Below are positions 45,641 to 57,560 of a stretch of 64,000 bases of DNA, piece by piece. The position numbers were made by a program, and so were the translations under genes. A model generated the notes under the pieces. It worked only from the letters and a program-made list of their open reading frames with translations. It searched no databases and had not been told where the DNA came from. The DNA lies in assembly GCA_963678705.1 (NCBI GenBank), contig OY783223.1, forward strand, positions 2,108,001 to 2,172,000. The letters are read 5' to 3'. Numbering within the stretch: the first letter of the stretch is position 1; every line of letters starts with the position of its first letter. The stretch comes from Panorpa germanica. Lineage: Eukaryota > Arthropoda > Insecta > Mecoptera > Panorpidae.

Positions 45641-46179
45641 AATAGTGATAAAAATGTCCCAAAACAGAACATTTAAATTTTATGTAAATATTTTGTAGGG
45701 TTGTATATATCCACCATGCTAAAACTCGCGTTATAGGGGGGTCTACGGTTAAACAAGTTACCTACTCCACTCTAAAGCTAACAGCTGTTACCTTGACACT
45801 TGACCATTTATTAAATAATTATAATAATTCAATCAATATCGCATTCATTTATTCCATATTTGTACGACAATTTCTATAAATAGTAGTGCCTTTATATAGA
45901 ATTAAACAAGACTGTTTATTTTGAACAGTGTTTTAAAGCCTACCATAAATGGACGACAGATATCAACACTGTCTGAGCCTAAAAATATCTGACGTAAGAT
46001 TAGCTATTCAAATTAGTGCAAATGTGAATCAGAAATCGTGAAGTAAACGTCAACATAAGTGAGGTTATGAATTGTGTACTAGGAAATTTAAAACTGTTTG
46101 CTGTTCAAATAAATAGTTGAAGAGCGAATGTATTACTAAGTGAATAATTGTGCAGTGATGGCCAAATGTTTTGAGTGTA
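45641..46179. other. Unassigned
   Basis: No repeat family or credible ORF. Confidence 0.35.
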
Positions 46180-46480
46180 GGTACACTGTGGTATATAGAG
46201 ACCTGAAGATTAACACAGTCGGAGAAGAAATCAAATCTATAGCAGCAAAGCACTAGTTGAAACTTCGTAACCACGAAAACATCGCCGTGACGCAAATGTT
46301 GCTTTATAGTAATGATGTTCGAAGACTTCGCAGGACTAAACCCTCGGACCTAGTAACCTAATCATGTAGAATTGTTCATTGGAGCAATCTCTACCACACC
46401 ATGTAATTATTGAAATGTAAGCTATTAGATAAGTGTATCTATACTTAGTTGTAGTATTATAGAAAATAAAAAATAAAAAT
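46180..46480 (+). pseudogene. Jockey-like LINE ORF2 3' end, copy 1
   Basis: Codes pieces of the ORF2 C-terminus (INTVGEEIKSIAAKH then a stop, LRNHENIAVTQMLL, and KPSDLVT before the terminator). Then comes a 3' UTR ending in an A-rich tail (46465-46482). Same family as 52800-53217. 5'-truncated, with an internal stop. Confidence 0.65.
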
Positions 46481-46498
46481 GTAATTTTAATGATTCAA

Positions 46499-47032
46499 TG
46501 GGCTTGAGGCCTCATTTTTCAGTGGTCGATTTTTCAATTGTTGATTGAAATTGATGTGAATAAATGTGTCTATTTTATTAAATATCTAAATGTTGACGGA
46601 GATATAGCAATTAAGAGTTTGAATTGTAGTTTTAGCGCTAGACATGGTCGGTCATATTTGTATAAATGCATCATTTTAACGTCAGTTATTTGTTGAGTAA
46701 TGTTTTGTAGCTGTTACGGTAGACATAATATTGAAATTTGATTGTTCGTTGAAATAACTGTAAATAATATTTGATATTTTGATATATAAATACATATAGC
46801 AGAGATTTATGAGCTGTAAGGTTGACAGCGGTTGTGATGTCACATGCATTTGAAATGTGTACAACGTTGAATCCCTTTAATAATTAAAGAGACAAAATAA
46901 CTTTTTTAATTGTTAATATCTCTTAACATATAATGAGTTATTAAAAAATAATTGTACATTTGAGGTTCTAGTAACCCACTTTATCAATATATGGTACAGT
47001 TTATAGAAATTAAGACATAAGACACAAGCCCA
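46499..47032 (+). mobile_element. MITE family A, copy 7, internally reduced
   Basis: 534 bp with TGGGCTTGAGGCC at the left and GACACAAGCCCA at the right. Lacks parts of the middle ('ggtcagtgctgtggt', 'gtcaaataatcaag'). It sits just downstream of the Jockey tail. Confidence 0.85.
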
Positions 47033-48049
47033 TTCCTTTCATTTGTTGAGCCGCCGAAAGATTTCAGTTCGTAGAAGACTAAACACATTTAAGCAAATGA
47101 AAATGGTAATAAGGATGATATATCATTTTGCATTAGGATTATCAAGACAATTGTGCAGATACTTTTGGATCATGACGTAAAGAATAATTATTCTCATGGA
47201 CCTAGCTTTGGCTACATATGATGACTGTGTAATAAACGACTATAAAACCAATGGGCGCGTGTTGTTGAACCATACCTCATGAATTTAAAACTCTGAATTT
47301 GAATGTTAAACAGATATAATATCGTCCGTCGTGTTTACCGATGTCGCGTCTTTCTGATTAGCTCCATGCATAAACACGAAACAAGCCACGGCACCATGAA
47401 GTTCTTATGCCATTACGCCTCATGCTATAAACTATGTTCTAATCGCTAAGCTAAGTATTGACTATTGTAGTCGATAAAGAGGTTACCCACCCTGAGGTGA
47501 TAACCATATTATGTAGTTAGTGTAGCACACGGTAGATAGAGCCTTGTGTTGATGATCACGTAATGAGGATATTATAATGCAGCGGCACAAATACGCAATT
47601 AGGAAGGTGCTACTTCATTGTGTGATTACACTTAGGTCATGCATTGTTTTAATAAAATCGAGAGTCATTACTCTTACAGTGAATTAAGTCGTTGCATTAA
47701 ATTGCATATACACTCATTTTGATTGTGGGGTGGGGGTAACATACAGTATAACATTACACCACTTAATTTAAGATATATTTTTGCTTATAACTTTTCTAAT
47801 ATAGAAGTTACAAAGAAAAGTTGTTAATGAAAATTGTAGATAATATTGTTATCTACAAAAAAGGTATTAAGATAATTTTTGTGAGAGTTATAGTTTTTAA
47901 GATAAACAAAGAAAAGTGATTACTCTCTTATTTTGAAGATGATGACCGAATTGACTCTTTTATTACAAATAGCAACCTATTTTTTACAGGGTTTTTTATA
48001 ATTTTTTTTATTTTTATTTGTCTTCAACCTTTTCACAAAACATTTCAAC
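47033..48049. other. Unassigned; AT-rich with a G run
   Basis: 'tgtggggtgggggtaacata' at 47723. 47780-47970 is weakly similar to 57680-57840 ('gttgtagataat..ctac', 'gttatagtttttaa'), perhaps a decayed common repeat. Confidence 0.3.
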
Positions 48050-48660
48050 TTTTTTTCTTGTTATTGCACAACATATTAAGTTTATTGTGTAAAAATTTGA
48101 AGTCGATTGGAGTAAAACTGTCGGAGATATAGAGTTTTAAGTCTTCACCTCCCTGGTGTGCTTTTGTGTTACTTTTAGACTTTTAAATGCGGTTTCTCAC
48201 ACATAGTTTTTCAGAGTCGGTGCCCTCTCTAGCTCAAAATCTACTGGACCGATTCTTCTGAAATTTTGCACTCTTTCTTTACATAAATGCCGAGGTAACG
48301 CTGTCGAGTTTTTTTTAGTTTTTTTCAATTTTAACGTATTTTAAAATAACAAAGTTACTGATTATTTTCATGAAAAATCGGAATTTTGACTTTTAAGTGC
48401 TGTAAAAAATTGAAAAATCAATAAAAAAGAAAAACTCGGTTAGCGTTACCTGCAGAAACTTATCAACTAATGAAATCATTTTGGTATTTCAATTTCAAAT
48501 AATCCAGTGATGAGTTATGAGTGGCACCGTAATGTTACTTTTTTTTGTGACGTCTACGAAGATCCGCTGTCAATGCCTCATTTCTTGATATTTATTTATG
48601 AAAATTTCACAAAGTATTCTTTAAATGTCATTTTATCATGTAGTAATTATAGAAATTTTA
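48050..48660 (-). repeat. Repeat family G, inverted copy
   Basis: Runs from 'cacaacatattaagtttatt' through 'ctctctagctcaaaatctac', 'cgttacctgcagaaacttat' to 'atcatgtagtaattatagaa'. Confidence 0.65.
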
Positions 48661-49129
48661 ATTGCTGCAGCCTATGCTGCACCTAGTGCGCCACTGTCTT
48701 CACATATTCCCAGTACATGTCAGGATTATTTCTATTTGCGCAACTCTACTTGATATTATTTCTTATTGCGTACTTTCTCTGGACGATGTGCGGTTGTGGA
48801 CCACCGTGAGTACCCCAGGAGGTCCTGATTGCTTATAGTGCCAGGGATTACGTTAGATTATATCTTTAATTTAGATATAACGAGCACAGTCTTATATCAA
48901 ACGCCGTAACGGTGCTGGAATCGAGATCGCACGGTGATGGTAATTTTAAACATTAGTAAACTGTACGTGCTCTGGGTGTAGATGCCCTGATGGGATGGTC
49001 GGAGCATTGGAAAACAAACAGGAAAAGCTAGCGGAAAAACTCGGCTGAGCAAGGACATGGACATAAAGAGATACTTGAAATACATGAAAAACTGTTATGG
49101 GTAACTAAATGGAAAGCATTTTTCTTGGA
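48661..49129. other. Unassigned
   Basis: Overlapping short ORFs on the minus strand (48897-49234) show no known domain. They partly cover the next repeat. Confidence 0.3.
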
Positions 49130-49395
49130 AACGCTGCTTATGTGATGACTTTCAGTGTAAGGCGACGTTTGTACTGCAAGAAAACGTACACAGCTAAACA
49201 CGTTTATCGAATACTCACCGGACTTGTCAAGCAAATCGAATGAACTTTAACGAATTCGCCTTGCAGTGGCGCATAGTATTATACGGTATCTTTCACACGT
49301 TGCGTGACCTTTATCGAATAGTAGCCGAACAAGTGTTTAGTGGTGAAGTATCATTTGCACGTGTTTCAAGTTTATTATTAGAAAATGTTCGACGA
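49130..49395 (-). repeat. Dispersed repeat family S, copy 1
   Basis: Inverted match to 57285-57500: 'cgtttatcgaatactcaccg', 'gacttgtcaagcaaatcgaa', 'acaagtgtttagtggtgaag', 'tatcatttgcacgtgtttca'. It contains opposed 'attcgataaa' words, so it may be a small inverted-repeat element. Confidence 0.6.
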
Positions 49396-50094
49396 ATCTT
49401 TTATAGATAATTATTTATACAATTCTTTGGTGGAACAAAAGCACGTTTTATGCAACGGCGTTAGATACAATATTATATCCAAGAATTCCAAATCAACAAT
49501 AATTCGGCTACTATAAATTCTAGCAGCACAAATCTAACAACAATAGCTTCGCTTCAAAGTCCGAACTCTATTGATTCGTTATATTGGAAATTAATGAACA
49601 TCCTTTTTGACTAGCGTTATTTATGGAAAACAAAATGTTTCGTTTTTGCGTTAACTGCAGGCTGTGCATTTGCAATTGCAGCGTAGATTCGTACTTACAG
49701 CAACAAAAGTGCATTTTTATTGAATTAAACAACTATAGAGAGAGAGAGAATAGAAGAAAAGAGAGAAAGAATATAAGAACAAGGATTAACTCACACAGCG
49801 GTTTTAGTAAATGTATGAATTGTTTACTCCAAACAGAGGGAATCACTTAACCTCAATTTCAAGATCCCTGTAGAGGCTGTTGAGAACTGCAATGAGCTAA
49901 AGTCATGACCCCAAGATAACGCGACACACTGATAGGCCTATAATCAAGCGAAATAGTAGCCAAGATAAACAGAAAATATGTTTAAAATCTTTAGTAATCT
50001 GTGAAGAAGGTTAACATGATTTTAAATGAGGTAATCGTCATCAAACAAAACACCAAATGGATCTTAAATATACGCAAAAGCACAAGAAAACAAG
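49396..50094. other. Unassigned
   Basis: A 75-codon ORF (49623-49850) with a Cys-containing start and an Arg/Glu-rich middle has no recognised family. A (gaga) patch lies at 49738-49770. Confidence 0.3.
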
Positions 50095-50672
50095 AGGCTT
50101 GTGTCCTATGTCTTAATTTCTATAAAAGTGTACTATATATTGATAAAGTGGGTTACTAGAACCTCAAATTTCCAATTGCTTTTTAATAACTCCTTATATG
50201 TTAGGAGATATTAACAATTAAAAAAGTCATTTTGTCTCTTTAATTATTAAAGGGATTCAACGTTGTACACATTCCAAGTGCATGTGACATCACAATCCTT
50301 GTGTAAGGTTACCAACCTTACAGCTCATAAATCTCTGCTATATGTATTTATATATCAAAATATCAAATATTATTTACAGCTATATCAAGAAGCAATGAAA
50401 TTTCAATATTGTGTCTGCCCTAACAGGGTTAAATAAAATAAAAACTTATTATTCTTTGACTTGACTTGATTATTTGACTACCAACAGCTACAGAACATTA
50501 CCACAGCACTGACCTATTCAACAAATAACTGACATTAAAATGCATTTCACGTCATACAAATGGCTGACCATTTCTAGCGCTAAAACTACAATTCAAATTT
50601 TTAATTGCTATATCTCTGTCAACATTTAGATATTTAATAAAATAGACACGCCAATACACATTCATTAACATC
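50095..50672 (-). mobile_element. MITE family A, copy 8, one end truncated
   Basis: The terminus 'gaggcttgtgtcctatgtct' is slightly decayed. The element runs to 'attcattaacatcaaact' and lacks the last about 40 bp and TIR. Confidence 0.8.
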
Positions 50673-50879
50673 AAACTAAAAAATGATTACAAAATATGGA
50701 AAAGAAGGTTTAACACGAGACGCTGGACACTACACTTAAAGATTCAGCATTGGAACCTCTGCACATACAGATTGCTTAAGACACCTGACACTATTGGAAT
50801 TGAATATTAATAAATGATTGTTATATAATTAATGGCTTTTACTTGAGAGAACTCTAAAGCTTCATTCCCACTTACTCTT
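50673..50879. other. Unassigned spacer
   Basis: No feature. Confidence 0.35.
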
Positions 50880-51655
50880 TTGATATTTAATTTACTGTTT
50901 TTATTTAATATTGTAATCTAGATTTCAAGTTTTCATTTCAGGCATTGCTTTTTACATTGGTGTTTTAATTTAAGTTTAGTTAATTTAGTTGGTGCGTATG
51001 CTTCGTTAGTAATATAAATTTTGACAGTTCGACAAAATTGTATGTGAAATAATTAAAATTGCTGTTTTTAATAACAATTAGTAATAGAAATTGTTTTCAC
51101 TTCTATATTTTTCAAAAATTGACATTAAACTTCTTTTAAAAGTAAATACTACTGCATTGACAGATTGTCACATTTTGGAGGTTATAATATAATATAGCTT
51201 TATTTAATTTAAAACATTGGACCTTATAAGATTCTAAAAAAAAACTAAGAAAACTTAAAAAATAAATTAAATTAAAAATGGTACTGTACAAGACTACACG
51301 TATTGTCATATGCTAAACAATTTAAATTAAATACAAAATACAAAATAAAATTAAAGCAAAATTAAACTTGTCACATTCGTGTTTTAATTTGGGTTTAGTT
51401 AATTTAGTTAGCAATATAAATTTTGACCAAATTGAATGTGGAATAATTCAATTTGCTGTTTTTAATAACAATTAGTAACAGAAATTGTTTTTATTTCTTT
51501 ATTTTTGACAAAATTACATTGAACTTCTTTTAAAAATAAATCTTACTGTATTTTAAGAGATTGTCCCCTTTTGGAGGTTATAATATAATACAGTTTTCTT
51601 AAATTCAGAAACATTGGACCTTGTAATGTTCTTAAAACAAAGAAAGCGTAAATTC
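50880..51655 (+). repeat. Repeat family E, two adjacent copies
   Basis: 50880-51360 and 51370-51655 share 'tttaataacaattagtaa', 'ttttggaggttataatataa' and 'aacattggacctt', so E is duplicated in direct orientation about 400 bp apart. The second copy is interrupted by MITE A copy 9. Confidence 0.6.
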
Positions 51656-51659
51656 TAAA

Positions 51660-52301
51660 TGGGCTTGTGTCCTCATTTTTTAGTGGTCCATTTTACAATT
51701 GTTGATTGAAATTGATATTGATTGTTAATAAATGTGTATTGGCGTGTCTATTTTATTAAATATCAAAATGTTGACGGAGATATAGTAATTAAAAATTTGA
51801 ATTGTACTTTTAGCGCTAGAAATGGTCGGCCATATTTGTATGACGTGAAATGCATTTTAACGTCAGTTATTTGTTGAGTAGGTCGGTGCTGTGGTAATGT
51901 TTTGTAGCTGTTGGTAGTCGAAATAATCAAGTTAAGTCAAAGAATAATAAGTTTTTATTTTATTTAACCCTGCTAAGGCAGACATAATATTGAAATTTTA
52001 TTATTCCTTGAAATAGCTGTAAATAATATTTGATATTTTGATATATAAATACATATAGCAGAGATTTATGATCTGTAAGGTTGGTAACCTTACACAAGGA
52101 TTGTGATGTCACATGCATTTGGAATGTGTACACCGTTGAATCCCTTTAATAATTAAAGAGACAAAATGACTTTTTTAATTGTTAATATCTCCTAACATAT
52201 AGGAGTTATTAAAAAATAATTGAACATTTGAGGTTCTAGTAACCCACTTTATCAATATATAGTACACTTTTATAAAAATTGAGACATAGGACACAAGCCC
52301 A
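51660..52301 (+). mobile_element. MITE family A, copy 9, full length, inside repeat E
   Basis: 642 bp from TGGGCTTGTGTCC to GACACAAGCCCA. Repeat E continues on the right ('taaaaataaaacagagaagg', 'catatggtatacaatttaaa'), so an approximate empty site can be read from the 20.6-kb E copy. Confidence 0.9.
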
Positions 52302-52481
52302 TTAAAAATAAAACAGAGAAGGGCTACGCTTTTTCGCATATGGTATACAATTTAAATTAAGAACAAAATTAAAACAGTGAGTGGGAATGGTATTCAGCAC
52401 TTGTATATTTCTTTGCACTTTAATTAAATTAGGTTTAAGTAATTTCTTACAACAAAATATAAATATAAAACGCTTTAAGTA
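52302..52481 (+). repeat. Repeat E continuation and spacer
   Basis: 52302-52400 matches 20630-20710 ('aatttaaatta', 'cagtgagtgg'). The rest is unassigned. Confidence 0.5.
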
Positions 52482-52795
52482 GTGTACATCCTCACCAGGA
52501 GGTCAAGATGCTTGTGTTCTGGTGGCACTGTTCACGTGCTCCAGGGTTCTACTTCTACAATGCATTGTTTTCGTGGTAAGCCTCCTGGTTGCGCTACCAC
52601 CAGCGGTTACGGGGCGCGGGATATCAGTGGGCGCACGACCTCCTTCACGAGTATTATGAAGTGGTTTACATCTTCCAAGTTTATTTATATTTTGTTATCT
52701 CACAAATTAATGATGCGCTGCATCTCCAGGTTAAGAGGATACGGAACCAGAAGCTGTTGTTTATTTTAAGGTTTAGAGAACGAAACGTTACGTAA
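52482..52795. other. GC-rich segment with open frames, identity unknown
   Basis: Markedly richer in G+C ('gcgctaccaccagcggttac', 'ggggcgcgggatatcagtgg'). Two + frames are open for 95 and 68 codons. One contains ASWLRYHQRL after a stop. No family could be assigned. It lies directly against the 3' end of an inverted Jockey copy. Confidence 0.25.
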
Positions 52796-53217
52796 CAAAT
52801 GAATCAAAGTTTTTTATTTATTATTTTCTATAATACTACAACTAAGTATAGATACACTTATCTAGTGGCTTACATTTTAATAATTACACGGTGTGGTAGA
52901 GATTGCTCCAATGAACAATTCTACATGATTAGGTTACTAGGTCCGAGGGTTTAGGCCTGCGAAGTCTTCGAACATCATTACTATCAAGCAACATTTGCGT
53001 CACGGCGATGTTTTCGTGGTTACGAAGTCTCAACTCGTGCTTCGCTGCTATAGATTTGATTTCTTCTCCCACTGTGTTAATCTTCAGGTCTCTATGTATG
53101 TCGTCATTGCGGGTATACCACGGTGCAATAACTATTCCCCGCAGAACTTTATTTTGGAACGTTCGATTTCTTGATGCAACCCCAGAGTTGCACTCCATAC
53201 GTCCACACTGGCCTTAG
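52796..53217 (-). pseudogene. Jockey-like LINE ORF2 3' end, copy 2
   Basis: On the minus strand an 89-codon frame (52929-53198) reads RNRTFQNKVLRGIVIAPWYT, then NTVGEEIKSIAAKHELRLRN, then LLDSNDVRRLRRPKPSDLVT. This is the standard ORF2 tail of Jockey-clade LINEs (Q.K.LR.I..APWY..N). The preceding VWTYGVQLWG element is present in another frame, so there is a frameshift near 53180. The 3' UTR runs down to 'aactttgattc' reversed at about 52800. Confidence 0.75.
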
Positions 53218-53589
53218 CACTTGTTTATATATGAGCAGCTTGTTTTCAATAAATAATCATTTTTGGTCACTTTAATTATCCAGGTTATTTAAATGATTAT
53301 TTTAATTGTTTATATCTTCAACAATATTACGCCTATTTAAAATAAACCACATTTGAGATCCTGATAGTTAACTTTATCAGTACATGTAATATATATTTCC
53401 AGAATTGAATATATTGCTTACAAACCAAGTAAAAGTGTATTGTCTGAAGAGAATAATGTGTAATTGTCCGGGGTCTTTTCCAACCAAATTTTAAACCCGG
53501 TTCCTAATTTCAATATGCTTTTGTCTATTAAATTTGTATTAAAATTAAGAATATTTTAACAGTGTAGAGTATTAAGTAAGATTCATTTA
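53218..53589. other. Unassigned; weak A-like piece
   Basis: 53270-53420 holds diverged words of the A/9540 MITE group ('ctttatcagtacatgtaata'). Confidence 0.3.
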
Positions 53590-53755
53590 AATTTGAATTT
53601 TAACTCAAACTTTGATGCATTTCTTTGGGTGTATTGGCACACTACTTTGTATTCCGACTCCTGTGTTCTTTGCATATGTTGTTTCACAATACACACATAC
53701 CACGTACTTTTACTTTAATTTTTATCGATACATCACTGATATGAAAAAAAAACTG
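53590..53755 (-). repeat. Repeat family R, inverted fragment
   Basis: 'gggtgtattgg', 'ttccgactcctgtgttcttt', 'gcatatgttgt' and 'tttatcgatacatca' are the reverse of R (8700-8890). Confidence 0.5.
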
Positions 53756-53820
53756 AGAATTGAATGTTCCAACTACAGTAGAACACTTTAACAAGTTGTG
53801 CTCTCGCATGATGTGCACAA

Positions 53821-54381
53821 TGGGCTTGTGTCCTCATTTTTTAGTGGTCGATTTTTCAATTGTTGATTGAAATTGATGTTATAAAATGTGTATTGGCGTG
53901 TCTATTTTATTAAGTATCTAAATGTTGACGGAGATATAGCAATTAAAAGTTTGAATTGTAGTTTTAGTTTTGTATTTGTATGACGTGAAATGCATTTTAA
54001 CGTCAGTTATTTGTTGAGTAGGTCAGTGTTGTGGTAATGTTTTGTAGCTGTTGGTAGCAGACATGACATTGAAATTCGATTGTTTCTTGAAATAGCTGTA
54101 AATAATATTTGATATTTTGATATATAAATACATATAGCAGAGATTTATGATTTGTAAGGTTGGTAATCTTACACAAGGATTGTGATGTCACATGCACTTG
54201 GAATGTGTACAACGTTGAATCCCTTTAATAATTAAAGAGACAAAATGACTTTTTTAATTGTTAATATCTCTTAACATATAAGAAGTTATTAAAAAATAAT
54301 TGAACATTTCAGGTTCTAGTAATCCACTTTATCAATATATAGTACACTTTTATAGAAATTAAGACATAGGACACAAGCCCA
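53821..54381 (+). mobile_element. MITE family A, copy 10
   Basis: 561 bp, both TIRs intact. It lacks the 'gcgctagaaatggtcggcca' piece and the 'gtcaaataatcaag' piece of the consensus. Confidence 0.9.
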
Positions 54382-55279
54382 TTAGAAACTCCAAGTAGAA
54401 AATTGTCTTGGAGTGCACAGAGCTTACTGCTAGCTAATTCCATTTGCAGCTAGGTTCATTTTCTACCTGGGTATATACATTTTTCGTTTTCTTCATACAC
54501 GCGTTCTAAATTGTCTTAGTATTTAATTTATACAAAGTAAGTTAACTAAAATTATATCCTGAATAACAGTGAAACACATATACACTACGTTACATTCCTT
54601 CCAGTGTAAAATTGTCTCAGATTCTATTCCACTCACTATGAATCTATCACAGATGTTTTAAAAAGTCAAAAAAAGAGTCATTGGTGTATTAAAGTAAATT
54701 GCTCTTCACGCGTTAATAATGTGCCCCCCCCCCCCCCTCAGTTTGTGCGTTGGCGCTGCTAGATCGATCAACGCGACGGATTAATATGAGCAGTGATGGA
54801 TCTCCTCCAGGTTCCTTTATTCGAGTAAATATCTCCACCACAATATAGCTTAAAGTCTTCCAAAAATAAATCCATACACAATTCAAAAAAAAAAGCTACT
54901 GTTACTTATAGCGAGCGTCCACGATTCCAACGTCCAGAGAATCCTGTATATTCCTGTGTTAAATCCCTGGAATACTCAGCACGTTATTTTGTGTGAAATA
55001 CAGTGATAGCAACATATTATATTCTTGATTACATCTTGTTGAATTCTAGTATAGTTAAAATTACGAGAGTTCGGCGGCGACTCATACTTAAAACAAGTTG
55101 TGGAGTATAACTAAAAAGCACTGACTCACTTATTTTTCTATAATGTATATAGAAAGGAATAAGATAACATTCATTATCGTATTATAAATTTATACCCCTC
55201 TTAAAACTTCTTTTAAGTATAAGTCGCCCTCGAACTCTCGTAATTTGGACTATATATACTTTTTTAATTAAATGCTTCA
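54382..55279. other. Unassigned, with a 14-base C run
   Basis: 54724-54737 is an uninterrupted run of 14 C. The rest has no repeat partner or credible ORF. Confidence 0.4.
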
Positions 55280-55850
55280 CTATAGATTTTTTTAAAATTT
55301 TTGTTTATAGGCTAAAAATTACGTTTACTAATAACGCTTCACAATTGTTGATCGTTTAGAATTCAAGATAATTAATAACAAAGTTAGCGCAATTTTCATG
55401 CTCACCTTCCATTTGAAGCATGAAACCTTCCTGCCCGCCCAACTATTTTCTATTACACACAAAATCTCTCAACAGAATTTTGACAAAATTTAGGAGAGTA
55501 AAGAAAAATGTCTTTTAAACAAATTAAACCATTCTCATGCTCAATGGTGATTGGTCAACGCTAATTCAAATGCTTGCCTCAATCGTATGGGTCAAATATT
55601 GGAAGATTGACATGGCAAGTGTCCTGCTACACGGTGGAGCGAATGATTTATTTATTTGATTAATTTGTTGATATTATTGACACTGACACTGTTTAACAAA
55701 AACTTTCAAGTAAATAGAGAAACTTTCAAGTATAAAACCTCCCTTTGTTGGACGATTCGTGTAGCAGTGCATGACATGTGAATCAAGTGTGTGGTGGGGG
55801 TAGAAAAATCCCTTTTAACGCTGTCCAAAAGACCGACAGCGTCTAACGTT
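55280..55850 (+). repeat. Dispersed repeat family Q, most complete copy
   Basis: Contains in one stretch all parts found separately at 24205-24375, 24722-25300, 39870-39968 and 44015-44175. AT-rich, non-coding. Confidence 0.65.
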
Positions 55851-57182
55851 GAATCCTGTGGTTCCGGCAATAGCGTGAAAACTTTTCAGACGACTCTTCT
55901 ATGAAGCGCAAGATTATTTAGACGGTACATCGTTGTTGCGAATAAGTTGCTTTTACTGTATATTGAAGTGAGAACCGTTCAGCGGATCAACGGCTTCCAG
56001 GAATATAAATCACATATCGGGGCACCGAGCTGAACTCTCCGTGCACACGGGTGGTCGCCTCTCGCGATACGATGCCCCACACGCCTTAGCTTCATCAAAA
56101 AGTGATGGGGACTAGTGAGGGGAGGAGGGATGGTAGAGGAGAGAGCGTTCCATGTTGAGATAAGAGAAAAAAGAGACCGTATCATCATGCCCGAAATATA
56201 GACCAAAAACTTTAAACATATTTGTATAAAAAGCTATTATTGATGTATCCTGCATACAAAGATTGGGATATTTTTTGTACCCTTGTCAGATATGATTAGG
56301 TTTTGCTGAATTTTAAATCTCAATATAGCAACAATAATAAATATATGCTGCGTACTTGATAATATTATATACAAAATATTTAGTTTAGTATGATTTAAAG
56401 AAACATTTAACCGTAATTAGAAATACCAAGGTTTAATGCAGGTCGGACTAATGTCTAGATATAACTATTGGATTTATCTGGTTAATGATAATTGTTTAGG
56501 ATAAGGGTTATTTGTAACCCGGATTTGTGATTAATTTTAAGTGGAAAGAATTCTCTTCTCTTCTCTTGTAAGTTTTTAATTCTACATATATATTATTTCT
56601 TGAAAAGTGGTTTATATTGTTATATAACCAGAATTCCTTTAAAACGACAGATCAAAGAATAATTCCCTTAAGGAAATAGTTATAATCTTTTAATAAAGTA
56701 TTTAAATTTTCATGTCTTAAAAAGTACTACTACATTTTTTTCGCATTCATTCTTTGAATATTAAAAAAGAAATGAATTTTCTTTTTCATTTGATTTTATC
56801 TAATCGTGACGTCATTTATCATCTGATGCATGAATAATTCTGCCAACGTAAGAAAAAAAAGAATTCTAAAAAATTAAATTAGAAAAACAAAATATATGGC
56901 TTTTGTGACATGAAATGGTACTCGTACGTTTGTAAAAATTAATTTTCTTGAAGAATTTATAAAGAAAATATAAAATTAGTTTTATTAAAAAATGTAAATA
57001 TGGTATGTCTTCAGAATTACGTCTTTTATGAAAAGATTAAGGTACAAAAAGATGAAACATGTCATTATGTAATTCTACTAGTCCTTAAAGAGATTATTAT
57101 GATTCTAATCGCAATAATACATGGAATATAGCGTCACCCGAATTTATAACAATTAAAAATACTTACCGCTTTAAAAATAAAT
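55851..57182. other. Unassigned; GC-rich block at 55970-56200
   Basis: 55970-56200 includes 'ctctccgtgcacacgggtgg' and 'tcgcctctcgcgatacgatg' and an open minus-strand frame of 75 codons without known domain. 56398-56440 repeats the end of 35110-35150. The rest is AT-rich without features. Confidence 0.35.
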
Positions 57183-57263
57183 CTGTTATAAAATTTATAC
57201 CAAGTATAAACTGAGAATAAGCCTGTCCGGACGGGCTTTATACCTGGTGTAAATTTTATAACC
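57183..57263. repeat. Nested inverted repeat (hairpin)
   Basis: 'ttataaaatttatacc' faces 'gtaaattttataa'-type sequence around the near-palindrome GCCTGTCCGGACGGGC. The two levels together could fold into one long stem, like a very short foldback or element-end remnant. Confidence 0.55.
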
Positions 57264-57284
57264 CTATAATACATAAATTATTTT

Positions 57285-57560
57285 ATAACTTGATTGAAAC
57301 ACGTGCAAATGATACTTCACCACTAAACACTTGTTCGGTTACTATTCGATAAAAGTCACGCCGTGTGAAAGATACCGCATAATACTATGCGCCCCTGCAA
57401 AGCGAATTCGTTAAAGTTCATTCGATTTGCTTGACAAGTCCGGTGAGTATTCGATAAACGTGTTTAGCTGTGTACGTTTTTTTGCAGTACAAACGTCGTG
57501 TGAACGGTTCTATATAAAATGTATGCGCCGCTGTTTATTCGATAAGATTTATACTACAAA
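57285..57560 (+). repeat. Dispersed repeat family S, copy 2
   Basis: See 49130-49395. The + strand ORF starting at 57427 shares its first 24 residues with an ORF in the other copy only because the repeat is shared. Confidence 0.6.

Noticed and set aside
55979..56206. 75-codon minus-strand ORF in a GC-rich block
   Set aside because: No recognised domain, and Pro/Ser/Arg composition fits GC-rich random sequence. Kept only as an unassigned block.
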